Positions 52,029 to 60,092 of a stretch of 64,000 bases of DNA are shown piece after piece. The stretch covers positions 124,001-188,000 of the forward strand of contig CAZLDI010000001.1 of the NCBI GenBank assembly GCA_964558415.1, read 5' to 3'. The notes under the pieces were generated by a model, which did not search any database, was not told the origin of the DNA, and saw only the letters and a list, made by a program, of their open reading frames with translations. Positions within the stretch are counted from its first letter, which is position 1; the number at the start of each line of letters is the position of its first letter. The stretch is from CAZLDI01 sp964558415. GTDB lineage: Bacteria > Chloroflexota > Dehalococcoidia > SM23-28-2 > RBG-16-64-32. Position numbers and translations under genes: made by a program.

Positions 52029-53663
52029 CTACGCGCGGCGGCGGGCGTAGGCCGCTGCGCCGACGAGCGCGGGGATGCCCAGCGCAAGCAATGCGATCAG
52101 CAGCGGGAAGGACAACGAGCCGCCCGTGTCGCTGCCACCCGTTGGCGGGAACGCGCTGGCCGACGGCGCGGGCGTGGCCTGCGCGGCGGCGACCGCGGCG
52201 GCGAAGGTGCCCGTCAGGCCGCAGGGGCCGGTAACCGTGACCGTCGCGGTACCGACGGTCGCCGCGGTCAGGCTGACGTTCAGCTTGCCGGCGTCAAGAA
52301 AGCCGGATGTGGTCGCGGTGCCATTGCTGGTGGCGACAGTGAAGGCCGCCGCGCCCGTCTCGTCGCCGGGGCCTTCCTGGAGCTTCACCGCCCCGGCCCC
52401 GCCCGTGAACTCGAAGCTGATGGCGGACGCCTGACCGACAACGGCCAAGCCGCTGCCGCTGGAACTGTCAATCCACGGAGTGAAGTCGACGGTGCCTGCG
52501 CCGTCGAGGTCAGGGCCCGGGTTTGCGCCGTCGAAGACTTCGTTGCCGGTGCCTCCAGCGTTGCTTGGATGTGTGGGACCCGAGGCGGCGCCCCACCAGT
52601 TCCCTTCGCCGTTGAAAGCCTGGTCGGCGCGGTGCTCGATGCCGCCTTCGAGGTTGCCGCAGATGACGTTACTGTTCGCAAGCTGCGTGGCGCCTGCCGA
52701 CAGACCAAGATCGAGGTGCTCGATCCCCTCTTCGCCATTGTCCCGGAGGCTGGAGTTGGTCACCGAGACGTTGCCTACCAGTTCGCCTTCGCCAACGAAG
52801 TTTCCTTCGATGTCGAGGCCGTCGGAGTCGTTGCCGGTAGCGGTGAGGCGGTCGATGGTCACGTTTCCTGTGGCTTCGATCGAGACGCCCTCGCTGCCAT
52901 CCAGGGCCCCATTCGCTGTGACGTTGGTCAGCGTGACGTTGGTGGCGGCGATGTCGAAGCTGTCCGAGAACTCCGTGTCGTTGCCGACAGTGTCGGTGAT
53001 GGTCACGTCCCCGGAGACGTCGATTTCGAACGCCGAGTCCTCGTTTCCGTTCGCGGTGGAGCCGGTGATGGTTACGTTCCCGTCCGCGTCTAGCTCGAAG
53101 CCGTTGTCGCCGTTGCTATTGGAGGCGCTGTTGGTGATCGTGATGTTACCATCGGCGAACACATCGACGCCGTCGTTACCGACGCTGCCCGCAGTTATGT
53201 CAGACAACGTAACGTCGTTCACTTCAAGGTCGATAGCGTCGATGTCCGCGCTGGACGCGATGAACCCGTCGATCGTCACGTTGACGAAGGAGAACCCGAC
53301 GATGGCGGAGCCGGTCGCCGGGTTGACAGTGGCGGTACCGTTCGTTGGCGCGCCGGTAGCGTTTACGGTCTGAAGCGTGATATCGCCCGGGGAGCCGACG
53401 ATGGCGCTGCCCATCAGGTCGAGGTCCACGTTCTCCGGGTACGTTCCCGGGAAGACGTTGACAACGGCGGGGGCAGGCCCGGCGTTGTTCACGGCCTCCT
53501 GGATCGTCGTGAAGCAGGGCGTGGAGCCGTTGCAGGCGCCCGCGCCGTCCGCGAAGACGGGCGTCGCGGCGAGCGAGGTGTCGCTGCGACCGAACGCGAG
53601 CAGCGCGGCGAGCGCGAGGCCGAGAACGAGCGCAAAACGCAGTGAAAGGGGTCTGATGGTCAT
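52029..53663 (-). CDS. surface protein with beta-helix core and sortase-like C-terminal anchor
   Basis: 544 residues from the ATG at 53663, which has AGGAGGT 4-5 bp upstream. Signal peptide about 1-35. Residues about 60-340 are beta-helix-like, with tandem short units of the form D-x-x-G-N-[VI]-T-I-x-[ND]-x-x-x-x-N. A beta-sandwich-like region follows. The end is FPPTGGSDTGG, a ~20-residue hydrophobic stretch and ARRR, which looks like a sortase signal with FPPTG in place of LPxTG. It would be anchored to the cell wall or envelope by a sortase not seen in this window. Function unknown; polysaccharide or surface binding is possible. Confidence 0.78.
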   Translation of the reverse strand: MTIRPLSLRFALVLGLALAALLAFGRSDTSLAATPVFADGAGACNGSTPCFTTIQEAVNNAGPAPAVVNVFPGTYPENVDLDLMGSAIVGSPGDITLQTVNATGAPTNGTATVNPATGSAIVGFSFVNVTIDGFIASSADIDAIDLEVNDVTLSDITAGSVGNDGVDVFADGNITITNSASNSNGDNGFELDADGNVTITGSTANGNEDSAFEIDVSGDVTITDTVGNDTEFSDSFDIAATNVTLTNVTANGALDGSEGVSIEATGNVTIDRLTATGNDSDGLDIEGNFVGEGELVGNVSVTNSSLRDNGEEGIEHLDLGLSAGATQLANSNVICGNLEGGIEHRADQAFNGEGNWWGAASGPTHPSNAGGTGNEVFDGANPGPDLDGAGTVDFTPWIDSSSGSGLAVVGQASAISFEFTGGAGAVKLQEGPGDETGAAAFTVATSNGTATTSGFLDAGKLNVSLTAATVGTATVTVTGPCGLTGTFAAAVAAAQATPAPSASAFPPTGGSDTGGSLSFPLLIALLALGIPALVGAAAYARRRA

Positions 53664-53796
53664 GGGTACCTCCTGTGGGTGAGTGGTTGTCACAGGTTCA
53701 AAACGCGCGCCGGGATACTGTGGTTATCTCCGGGCTACCGGCGAAACGTAGCACAGTGCGGGCGGTAACCGCAAGGCGCGGAGGGAGCGGGCTCTG

Positions 53797-53810
53797 CGGG
53801 TTGAAACCCG
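53797..53810 (+). repeat. REP-like palindrome 1
   Basis: CGGGTTGAAACCCG, with the less conserved 3' flank AAGCC. One of six related palindromes at 53.8-62.0 kb. Confidence 0.5.
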
Positions 53811-53893
53811 AAGCCTGGACGCGCGGGGCGGCTCAGCGCGCTGGCGGGGCGCGAGGTCCCGGAAGGTGTCACGTGAGCGGCCCGGGCGCTGGG

Positions 53894-53930
53894 ACGGATC
53901 CCTGCGCTCCGGTCGGGATGACCGTGTGGC
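53894..53930 (+). repeat. dispersed element, CGGTCGGGATGAC type, copy 3
   Basis: CCCTGCGCTCCGGTCGGGAT followed by GAC, related to copies at 50.6 and 51.9 kb. It lies just downstream of the secreted-protein gene at 53960-55261. Confidence 0.4.
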
Positions 53931-53959
53931 GCGGCGAGGCCACAGCGTTGGCTGCGGGA

Positions 53960-55261
53960 TTAGGGGGCGTACGGGCAGGTCTGGTTGAAGGCGCGCTGGC
54001 CGTCGAGCATCGGCGGGAAGCCGCTGGGGCCGGCGACGAGGGCGGCGAGGTCCGTGATGGCGATGTGCGGGCCAAAGGCAGAGCCGGGGACGAGGTCCCA
54101 GCGCTGGGAGAAGGCGCCGTCGCCGGGCGACGTGCCGAGGCGGCGGAAGGGGGCGAGGAAGCTGCCGAGGTCCTGCACGTTGAGAGCGTTGGGCTGGAAG
54201 CCGCCGGGGACGAGGTCCGCGGGCCAGCCGCTGCCGCCGCAGGGGTCCTGTGGCCCGGTGCCCAGGTACTCTTCGGTGGCGTTACTGAAGCCGTCCCAGT
54301 CGTTGTCCCCGGCGGGGTTGTCCGTGATCAGCGGTTGGTTCGTGTCCACCACCTCGAAGGCGTCGCCGGGGATCAGCTTCAGGTCGCCCAGGTTGTCGTC
54401 GCTCCAACGGGGGTCGGGCGCGCCGCTGATGTACCAGTCGCTACCGTTGTCGGCGACGAACATCCCGTATTTCTTGAGCGCGACGCAGACGACCTGCGCC
54501 TCTGTCGAGTAGGCGGAGCAGTCGTATCCGGCTTTCATGCGGAAGCGCAGCCCCATCGGCGGGACGTCAGACGCGGTCAGGTTGGAAGCGAAGTGGGTGG
54601 CGGGGTGCATGAAGGCGCGCTGCGTCTGCGCGATCGTGAAACGCAGCGCGTGGTCGATCACGCCCTGCTCGACGACCTCTTCGTAGCGCACGAGGCCGGG
54701 GAAGATCGGCAGGCCGGCTGCGTCGGCGGAGGTCCAGAAGTCTGGGCGAAGGGCGTTGGAGCCGAGGTCGAAGACGGCGCCGGAGCCCGCGTCCCAGGAC
54801 TGACCGCCGTTGACGGGCGTGGCGTCGAACATCTCGTAGAGGAGGCAGTTGGCGTCATCGATGACGATGACGTGACGGTCTCCGTTGCTGTTCGGCCCTC
54901 CCTCGATCGGCGCGTTGGGCGGCACGGGGTAGGGGCCGGGGTCGCTTTCGTCGGGATAGTAGAAGGACACCGGGACTGCCGGCTGCGCGCCGCCGACGAT
55001 GACGTAGGGGATGCCGATGGGCGCGCCCTGCCAGACGGTGCCGAAGTCCGGGTGCACGTGCCCCCAGCGCCCGATCTGGTCGACGAAGGCGTCGGACTGC
55101 GGGTGCAGGGGGTACTGTGAGACATCGGTGTTCCAGGGGTTGTCCGGCGGCAGGACGGCGCACGTGGGCTCGCCGGCGGCAAAGGCCGGGGCGGGGGCAC
55201 TCGCCAGGCCGGCGGCGATGGCGACAATCGCGATCAAGGGTGCGGTCCTCGTGGGGTGCAT
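53960..55261 (-). CDS. secreted protein of unknown function with dockerin-like C-terminal module
   Basis: 433 residues. Signal peptide about 1-28. The main domain (about 30-310) starts CAVLPPDNPWNTDVSQYPLHP and contains PGPYPVPPNAPIEGG, DRHVIVIDDANCLLYEMF, WDAGSGAVFDL, LRPDFWTSADAAGLPIFPGLV, PPMGLRFRMKAGYDCS, and ADNGSDWYISGAPDPRW. I recall this conserved set in proteins of several phyla, but no function is known to me. A short D-N-D-W-D-G-F calcium-loop and DPCGGSGWPADL precede the shared C-terminal module (LNVQDLGSFLAPFRRL, RWDLVPGSAFG, IAITDLAAL, FPPML, RAFN, CPYAP). The protein is thus one of four carrying this module in the window. Confidence 0.78.
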   Translation of the reverse strand: MHPTRTAPLIAIVAIAAGLASAPAPAFAAGEPTCAVLPPDNPWNTDVSQYPLHPQSDAFVDQIGRWGHVHPDFGTVWQGAPIGIPYVIVGGAQPAVPVSFYYPDESDPGPYPVPPNAPIEGGPNSNGDRHVIVIDDANCLLYEMFDATPVNGGQSWDAGSGAVFDLGSNALRPDFWTSADAAGLPIFPGLVRYEEVVEQGVIDHALRFTIAQTQRAFMHPATHFASNLTASDVPPMGLRFRMKAGYDCSAYSTEAQVVCVALKKYGMFVADNGSDWYISGAPDPRWSDDNLGDLKLIPGDAFEVVDTNQPLITDNPAGDNDWDGFSNATEEYLGTGPQDPCGGSGWPADLVPGGFQPNALNVQDLGSFLAPFRRLGTSPGDGAFSQRWDLVPGSAFGPHIAITDLAALVAGPSGFPPMLDGQRAFNQTCPYAP

Positions 55262-55389
55262 AATGCGTTCAGTAGGAGAGACGCGAGGGCGGGAAGGGTG
55301 TTACGGGAGTGGTGGCACCGAACGGCGAGCATGTGTTGGGATATGGCCGGCGGATTGGGCGCAGATGGGCTACGGTTCGGAGGGGCTGT

Positions 55390-55403
55390 CGGGTTGAAGC
55401 CCG
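55390..55403 (+). repeat. REP-like palindrome 2
   Basis: CGGGTTGAAGCCCG followed by CGGCTAC; same family as the palindromes flanking the transposase at 56.9 kb. Confidence 0.5.
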
Positions 55404-55406
55404 CGG

Positions 55407-56858
55407 CTACTGCGGTTTCTCGGCGTTCTTCTTTATCTTGAGCCAATAATAGTAGCCCCCGCCTGCAGCGCCACCGGCCAGCCCGACGACGGCCAGGGCG
55501 CCAAGGGCGATGGGGAGCGCGGTTGAACCCCCTTCAGAGCCGGACCCGTGCGCAGCCGGAGAGGGAGACAGTGTCGGGGTGCGAGGCCGACGCGGTGTGG
55601 GCAACCGTGTTAGCACCGGTGTTGGGCTTGGCGAAGGCATGGGCGTGTCTGTTGCGGCCAGGGTCGGCGTAGCTGCCGCGGCCGGAGGCGCGGTAGGGGC
55701 TGGAGGTGGGGTGGGGGCGGGCGGCTGGTACTCGTATGCGCCAATGTCGCAGGCGGCGCCCTGGGGGCGAGCGACGCCGCGTTGGTCGGTCGCGGGGCAG
55801 CCAGAGTTGTCGCCGGCGTCGATCGCTGGGCTACCTGGTAGCAAAGCGTGGGTCTGGGTCGGACCGCCGTTATCGGCGAGCGGACCAAGCTTAGGATCGA
55901 CGTTCTGGAGGTCGCCTGGGCCGGTGAGGCCGCAGGACGCGTCGGAGGAGAGGTTGTGGCCGAGAGAGTCGACTCCGTACCCGCAGTTCGGACCAGGATC
56001 ACTATCGAGCAGCACCGTATTCTTCAATTGAGTGGGCCCAACCACTCCACCCACATTATCTGATCGAGTGGAATGACCCATGATCGTGACGTTCGTCAGT
56101 GCGACTGCCGCGGAGCCCAAATTGAACGTTGCGCCTCCCTGCATGACGGCCGTGTTCGCGGAGAAAGTCGTGTTAGTCACAGCTGCGGTGCCTGTGGATG
56201 TGTTGTAGATCCCGCCGCCTCGCTGCCCGTCGTTGTTATCGATGGAACTACCGGCTACCGTGAGAGAACCTCCGTTATAGACGCCCCCACCATTCGACCC
56301 ATCCGCAGAGTTGTGGGAGAGGATGACACGCGCAAGCGTCAAGGAACTATTGTCGTTCCGAATGCCCCCGCCACCTTGACTGAGTCCATTTCGAATCGCG
56401 AGGTCGGACAGAGTCACAGACGGCGGCGGGTACGTGAACGGAAGTGCGAACACGCCCCCGTAGGCTGGCGAGGGGCCCTTGACCGTAGCCGAAGACGCGC
56501 CAGCACCAGCCACCGTCAAACTCTCCGTGATGGCGAGCGGGCCCTCCGATCCGGCCGGCTGTATCACAGACTCGTGCTGGAGTCTCGGTCCGCCGCCAAG
56601 CAATGTCAACACATACGTCCCCGCCGGCAGCGTGATCGCGTCCGCTCCTGGCAGCGCATTCGTCTCCATGACGGCCGCGCGCAGGGTGCAGACGCCGGTG
56701 GCGTCGGCGCAGGCGCCATCGCCGGGATTCGCGTCTACGGCATCGACGGTGCTGTTGACGGCGAAGGACGCGCCGGCGGCCGGGGTGGCGTGCGGGAGGG
56801 CGAGGGCGAGCGGGAGCGCGATGAGGGCGGCGAGCCGGAGGGCGACCGGGCGTCGCAT
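55407..56858 (-). CDS. secreted/membrane-anchored CSLREA and choice-of-anchor Q-type protein
   Basis: 483 residues. Signal peptide about 1-28. A CSLREA-type segment (DANPGDGACADATGVCTLRAAVMETNA) leads into a parallel beta-helix region of about 200 residues with G-G-[GA]-[IV]-x-N repeats. DNGGPTQTHALLPGSPAIDAGD and QRGVARPQGAACDIGAYEYQ are the typical end block of this class. A Pro/Thr-rich spacer and a single C-terminal transmembrane helix with a KIKKN tail follow, with no LPxTG-like motif. It would be a surface protein held by its helix. Function unknown. Confidence 0.8.
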   Translation of the reverse strand: MRRPVALRLAALIALPLALALPHATPAAGASFAVNSTVDAVDANPGDGACADATGVCTLRAAVMETNALPGADAITLPAGTYVLTLLGGGPRLQHESVIQPAGSEGPLAITESLTVAGAGASSATVKGPSPAYGGVFALPFTYPPPSVTLSDLAIRNGLSQGGGGIRNDNSSLTLARVILSHNSADGSNGGGVYNGGSLTVAGSSIDNNDGQRGGGIYNTSTGTAAVTNTTFSANTAVMQGGATFNLGSAAVALTNVTIMGHSTRSDNVGGVVGPTQLKNTVLLDSDPGPNCGYGVDSLGHNLSSDASCGLTGPGDLQNVDPKLGPLADNGGPTQTHALLPGSPAIDAGDNSGCPATDQRGVARPQGAACDIGAYEYQPPAPTPPPAPTAPPAAAATPTLAATDTPMPSPSPTPVLTRLPTPRRPRTPTLSPSPAAHGSGSEGGSTALPIALGALAVVGLAGGAAGGGYYYWLKIKKNAEKPQ

Positions 56859-56918
56859 GGTGGATGGACGATAGCATCGATTGAGGAAGCAGTCAATGGG
56901 ATGAGTGGGTGTCTCTTT

Positions 56919-56938
56919 CTGCGGGTTGAAACCCGCAG
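56919..56938 (+). repeat. REP-like palindrome 3, flanks the transposase gene
   Basis: CTGCGGGTTGAAACCCGCAG (9-bp arms, 2-nt center) followed by CTAG. The transposase stop TAG lies in that CTAG. Confidence 0.6.
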
Positions 56939-57277
56939 CTAGGCGAGCGCGTGGCGAAGGGGTCGGATGTGTTGCGTCCGGATGTAAGCGCGCACGACAG
57001 CGACCTGAGAGGGCGGTACCAAGCGCCGTCCGTAGCCCTTTTGCCAGAAGGAGTTCGAGCGCAGATCGCGTTTGAGTTCCGGATACCGCTGAAAAATCGC
57101 CCGGGCGCTGGCGCCTTTCAACTGGTGAATCACGCCGGGCAGGGTCTGATCAGATGATAGAGCGACCAGTAGATGAGCGTGGTCCGCAATGACCGCAAGT
57201 TCGATTAGGGAGATGCCGGCCCGCGAGGCGATATCGACAAGGAGACAACGAACCTCGTCTCCGATCTCCCCATCCAA
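56939..57277 (-). CDS. REP-associated (IS200-like) tyrosine transposase, N-terminally truncated
   Basis: 112 residues of the Y1_Tnp fold. The HUH-type His pair is in IADHAHLLV (His33, His35), and the catalytic Tyr98 is in VVRAYIRTQ. Also typical are IHQLKGASARAIFQRYPELKRDLRSNSFWQKGYGRR. The usual first strand (HVxF...) is missing: the frame is closed by a stop at 57290-57292, and the best start is TTG at 57277. Palindromes lie directly beyond its 3' end (56919-56938) and just upstream (57319-57336), in opposite orientation. Such enzymes mobilise REP elements; this copy is probably inactive. Confidence 0.8.
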   Translation of the reverse strand: MDGEIGDEVRCLLVDIASRAGISLIELAVIADHAHLLVALSSDQTLPGVIHQLKGASARAIFQRYPELKRDLRSNSFWQKGYGRRLVPPSQVAVVRAYIRTQHIRPLRHALA

Positions 57278-57318
57278 CGCTTGCTTGCGTCAACGTCAAC
57301 ACGCGGGCCCCGTCTAGC

Positions 57319-57336
57319 TGAGGGTTTCAACCCTCA
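57319..57336 (-). repeat. REP-like palindrome 4, upstream of the transposase gene
   Basis: TGAGGGTTTCAACCCTCA with CTAGC on its left, the reverse orientation of palindrome 3. Confidence 0.6.
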
Positions 57337-57448
57337 AGGTACAAATGGCTTATCACTGTTACCGCCGCCGATTTCAGCACGTAAGGGGTAAATGGCACTG
57401 TAGCCAGACCGAAGAGGAAACGGGTCTGATACGCTCGGCCGTCCTTAG

Positions 57449-57468
57449 CTGACGGTTTCAACCGTCAG
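57449..57468 (-). repeat. REP-like palindrome 5
   Basis: CTGACGGTTTCAACCGTCAG, preceded by TTAG; the arms changed together relative to palindromes 3 and 4 while the pairing is kept. Confidence 0.6.
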
Positions 57469-57498
57469 AACGGACAAGCCCCGGGAACTCGCGCAAGT

Positions 57499-58293
57499 TC
57501 ATTCCGGCGGCCGCAGCGGTGGCGGCCGCTCGCCGGCGGCGAAGCGGGCGAGCCAGGCGGCCATCGTAGGGTCGTTCAACGTCTCGCGGTGAGCTTCGAC
57601 TTCGAAGGCGAGGCCTTCGGGGAGGGTCATCGTGACGCCTTCGAGCGTGGCGCGGCGGTCGTTCCTCAGCGCGGGCTGCGGGTATTGCGCGAGGGTCGCG
57701 GCGACTTCGAGCGCGCGGTCGAGGGCCGCGCCCGGCGGGACGACCTCCTGGACGAGGCCGATGCGCTGGGCGTGGGCGGCGTCGATCAGGGCGCCGGTCT
57801 CGATCAGATAGAGAGCGTTCGCGAGGCCGACGATGCGCGGCAGGCGCTGCGTGCCGCCGTCCACGAGGGGGACGCCCCAGCGGCGGTTGAGCACGCCGAA
57901 CTGCGCTTCGCGAGAGGCGATGCGCCAGTCGCACCAGCAGGCGAGCTCGAGGCCGCCCGCGGTGCAGTAGCCTTCAACGGCGGCGATCGTGGGCTTATTC
58001 ACGTCCGTGATCCGCGAGATGCCCATCGGGCCGGACTCGCGCGCGCCGGGACGCCCGCCGAGGCTGGCGATGTTCTTGAGGTCGGCGCCGGAGCAGAACG
58101 CCTCCGCTCGCCCTGAGCCCGTCGAAGGGGCTCCGGTGAGGATGAGGACGTACATGGCGTCGTCGGCGCGGAACGTCTCGACTGCATCGAAGAGGCCCTG
58201 CGCGGTCTCGCCGTCCACGCAGTTGCGCACTTCAGGGCGGTTGATGCTGACGACGAGCGTGTGGTCGCGGCGCTCGCTGAGGACTTTGGGCAT
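57499..58293 (-). CDS. enoyl-CoA hydratase family protein with an in-frame repeat insertion
   Basis: 264 residues of the crotonase fold: VVSINRPEVRNCVDGETAQGLF, the oxyanion-hole region FCSGADLKNIA, and AVEGYCTAGGLELACWCDWRIASREAQFGV. The segment between LTGA and FCSGADL is PSTGSGRAEA, about nine residues longer than usual, coded by a dispersed-repeat-like stretch (58102-58130). The reading frame survives. The active-site Glu position in RWGVPLVDGGTQRL is the normal family region. Substrate unknown. Confidence 0.9.
   Translation of the reverse strand: MPKVLSERRDHTLVVSINRPEVRNCVDGETAQGLFDAVETFRADDAMYVLILTGAPSTGSGRAEAFCSGADLKNIASLGGRPGARESGPMGISRITDVNKPTIAAVEGYCTAGGLELACWCDWRIASREAQFGVLNRRWGVPLVDGGTQRLPRIVGLANALYLIETGALIDAAHAQRIGLVQEVVPPGAALDRALEVAATLAQYPQPALRNDRRATLEGVTMTLPEGLAFEVEAHRETLNDPTMAAWLARFAAGERPPPLRPPE
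58102..58130 (-). repeat. dispersed-repeat-like insertion inside an enoyl-CoA hydratase gene
   Basis: CCGCTCGCCCTGAGCCCGTC and GAAGGGG, a sequence of the kind scattered through many GC-rich genomes, inserted in frame between LTGA and FCSGADL. Confidence 0.45.
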
Positions 58294-58358
58294 GGCGAAC
58301 CACAGAATAGCACGGATAGAGTTGACACTCGCGATCAGAGAGGCGAAAGTTGGGCGCG

Positions 58359-58910
58359 ATGACTGAGGCTAAAGACGTGTTCGAGATCGCGGCGACGGGG
58401 GAGCGGTTCGTGTTCGGAAAGCGGGCGCGGGACACCGGCGGGGAGTTGCTGGAGATCGACTTCCACGTGCGGGAGTTCGCCCCGCCGGCGCACGTGCACC
58501 TGCGCGTCGAAGAGCGGGTCGAGATCGTCTCCGGGAGGGCGCTGGTCCGCCTCGGGCGGAAGGAGTGGAGCGCTGGACCGGGGGAGAAGGTCGTGTTCCC
58601 CGCGGGGGTAGGGCACACGTTTCGCGCGGAGGGAGAGGAGATGCTGCACTTCCGCTGCGAGGTGGTCCCCGCTGCTGACATGGAGACGCTGTTCGAGACG
58701 ATCTTCGGGCTCTATCGGGACGGGAAGGCGAACAGCCACGGCCAGCCGAACATCTTCCAGAACGCGATCCTGGCCTGGGAGCACGAGGCAGTGCTGCCCG
58801 GGCCGCCGGTCTGGCTCCAGCGAGCGGTGCTGAGGCTGGCTGCGTGGACTGGACGTCGCCTGGGGTACCGCGCGCGGTACGAGCGGTACAGCGGGCCGGA
58901 GGCGGATTAA
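58359..58910 (+). CDS. cupin-domain protein
   Basis: 183 residues from the ATG at 58359 (a TTG at 58350 would add three). The cupin motifs are PPAHVHLRVEERVEIVSG, with His and Glu metal ligands, and GPGEKVVFPAGVGHTFRAEGEE with the second-motif Pro/His. The C-terminal half is helical (LFETIFGLYRDGKANSHGQPN). No enzymatic assignment is possible from the sequence. It runs in the opposite direction to the histidine-phosphatase gene and overlaps its end by 4 bp. Confidence 0.82.
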   Translation: MTEAKDVFEIAATGERFVFGKRARDTGGELLEIDFHVREFAPPAHVHLRVEERVEIVSGRALVRLGRKEWSAGPGEKVVFPAGVGHTFRAEGEEMLHFRCEVVPAADMETLFETIFGLYRDGKANSHGQPNIFQNAILAWEHEAVLPGPPVWLQRAVLRLAAWTGRRLGYRARYERYSGPEAD

Positions 58911-59416
58911 CGCGGGAAACGGGGTGGTGCGGGGCGCAGGGTGATGGCCGTCACGGCATCGCGATTCAGCGTGAGTTCGTACCACTGCCCGCGTTCGGTC
59001 AGGGGTGCGGGCGGCGCGAGGCCGTGGAGACCGGCGAGGTACTCGGCCAGCGCCGGGATCAGGTCGCCGTGGCCGCAGACGGCAACGCTGCCGTCCAGCG
59101 AAATCGTGCTGATTTGCCCGAGCGCCTGAGCGGCCCGGGTCGCGAGCGCGGCGCGGTGCTGGTTGGGGATCTCCCGCAGATCGGCGATGTCCAGGATCAG
59201 AAGCCCGAGTCGCTCGGCGAGCGGTTCCAGGCTCTGGCGGCAGCGGAGCGCCGGGCTGGAGTAGAGGGAGACGAAGGGCGCTTCGCCAAGGGCATCAGCG
59301 ATGGCAAGCGCCTGCCGGCGCCCAAGTTCCGATAGCGGCCGCTGGTCCTGATCGCCGGTCCAGATGGTGCGGTCGCCGGCATCCAGGTGGGGGATCAGGT
59401 CAACCGTGAGGGTCAT
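58907..59416 (-). CDS. histidine-phosphatase-superfamily protein with altered catalytic motif
   Basis: 169 residues. The overall pattern (DQDQRPLSELGRRQA, SLYSSPALRCRQSLEPLAERLG, VAVCGHGDLIPALAEYL) is that of phosphoglycerate-mutase/SixA-type histidine phosphatases. The normal N-terminal R-H-[GA] is LIPHLDAGDR here: the His is kept, but the conserved Arg is Pro. The second His (GHGD) is present. Loss of the Arg should weaken phosphate binding, so it may be inactive or specialised. It overlaps the downstream DinB-like gene's end by 4 bp, so the pair is translationally linked. Confidence 0.82.
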   Translation of the reverse strand: MTLTVDLIPHLDAGDRTIWTGDQDQRPLSELGRRQALAIADALGEAPFVSLYSSPALRCRQSLEPLAERLGLLILDIADLREIPNQHRAALATRAAQALGQISTISLDGSVAVCGHGDLIPALAEYLAGLHGLAPPAPLTERGQWYELTLNRDAVTAITLRPAPPRFPR

Positions 59417-59946
59417 TCCCGCTCGGCGGCGTTCACGATGTCGTTGACGTGCCCAGCGACGTGCAGGACCGCGACCATGTTCAGCACCTGCGCGAGCGTT
59501 CCGGTGAGGCCGCCGGCGCTGCGAACGGGCTTTTCGAACAGCGCATCGTCCGCCTGTTCGACGGCGGCGATGGTCGCAGCGCGGTTCGTGTGAAAGAGGT
59601 CGAGCAGTTCAGCGACCGACGATTGCGCGTGCTTTTCGACCTGTCGCAGATTGTAGTCGTTGATGCCGCCGGATGGTGGCGGCGAGTACCCTGGGCCATC
59701 CGCGGGGCGGGAAGCGGGAGGCTCGCCCGCAGATGCAGGAGCGACGCCGCGCGCGAGATCGATCAGGCGCTCATACGACCATTCGATCGTGGCGACGTGC
59801 GCGAGGACCTGGCGCGCGTTCCAGCCGCTCTCGTAGCAGCCGGCGTCGAGGCTTGTGCCCGGGACGGCGGCGAGCCGGTCAAGCAGGTTGCGTTCGCCGG
59901 CGCGCAGGTCTGCGAGGAGTTGTTGTTTGGGGGAGGGTTGGGTCAT
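59413..59946 (-). CDS. DinB-like protein
   Basis: 177 residues, four-helix pattern: YESGWNARQVLAHVATIEWSYERLIDLARG, INDYNLRQVEKH, and NMVAVLHVAGHVNDIVNAAERE. His residues in LAHVATIE and VLHVAGHVNDI are likely metal ligands, as in the DinB superfamily. It starts at the ATG at 59946 and its last bases overlap the histidine-phosphatase start (ATGA). It is unrelated in detail to the DinB-like protein at 43.7 kb. Confidence 0.75.
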   Translation of the reverse strand: MTQPSPKQQLLADLRAGERNLLDRLAAVPGTSLDAGCYESGWNARQVLAHVATIEWSYERLIDLARGVAPASAGEPPASRPADGPGYSPPPSGGINDYNLRQVEKHAQSSVAELLDLFHTNRAATIAAVEQADDALFEKPVRSAGGLTGTLAQVLNMVAVLHVAGHVNDIVNAAERE

Positions 59947-60092
59947 GGGGAGCGTCCTTTCAGGACGGCGATGCGGTGTCGTGCGCGCCGGGCAGGGCGC
60001 AGCCCGATGTCTTGTGCGACTTCATTGAATGGTTCTGGCAGCGGTTTTCTGTGCGACATTGCGATAGTCACGCCCAAAGCTGCGCCCCTACG

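Noticed and set aside
57278..57310. Intact full-length REP transposase start upstream of 57277
   Set aside because: An in-frame stop at 57290-57292 and the palindrome at 57319 close the frame; VDVDAS is readable only in another frame.
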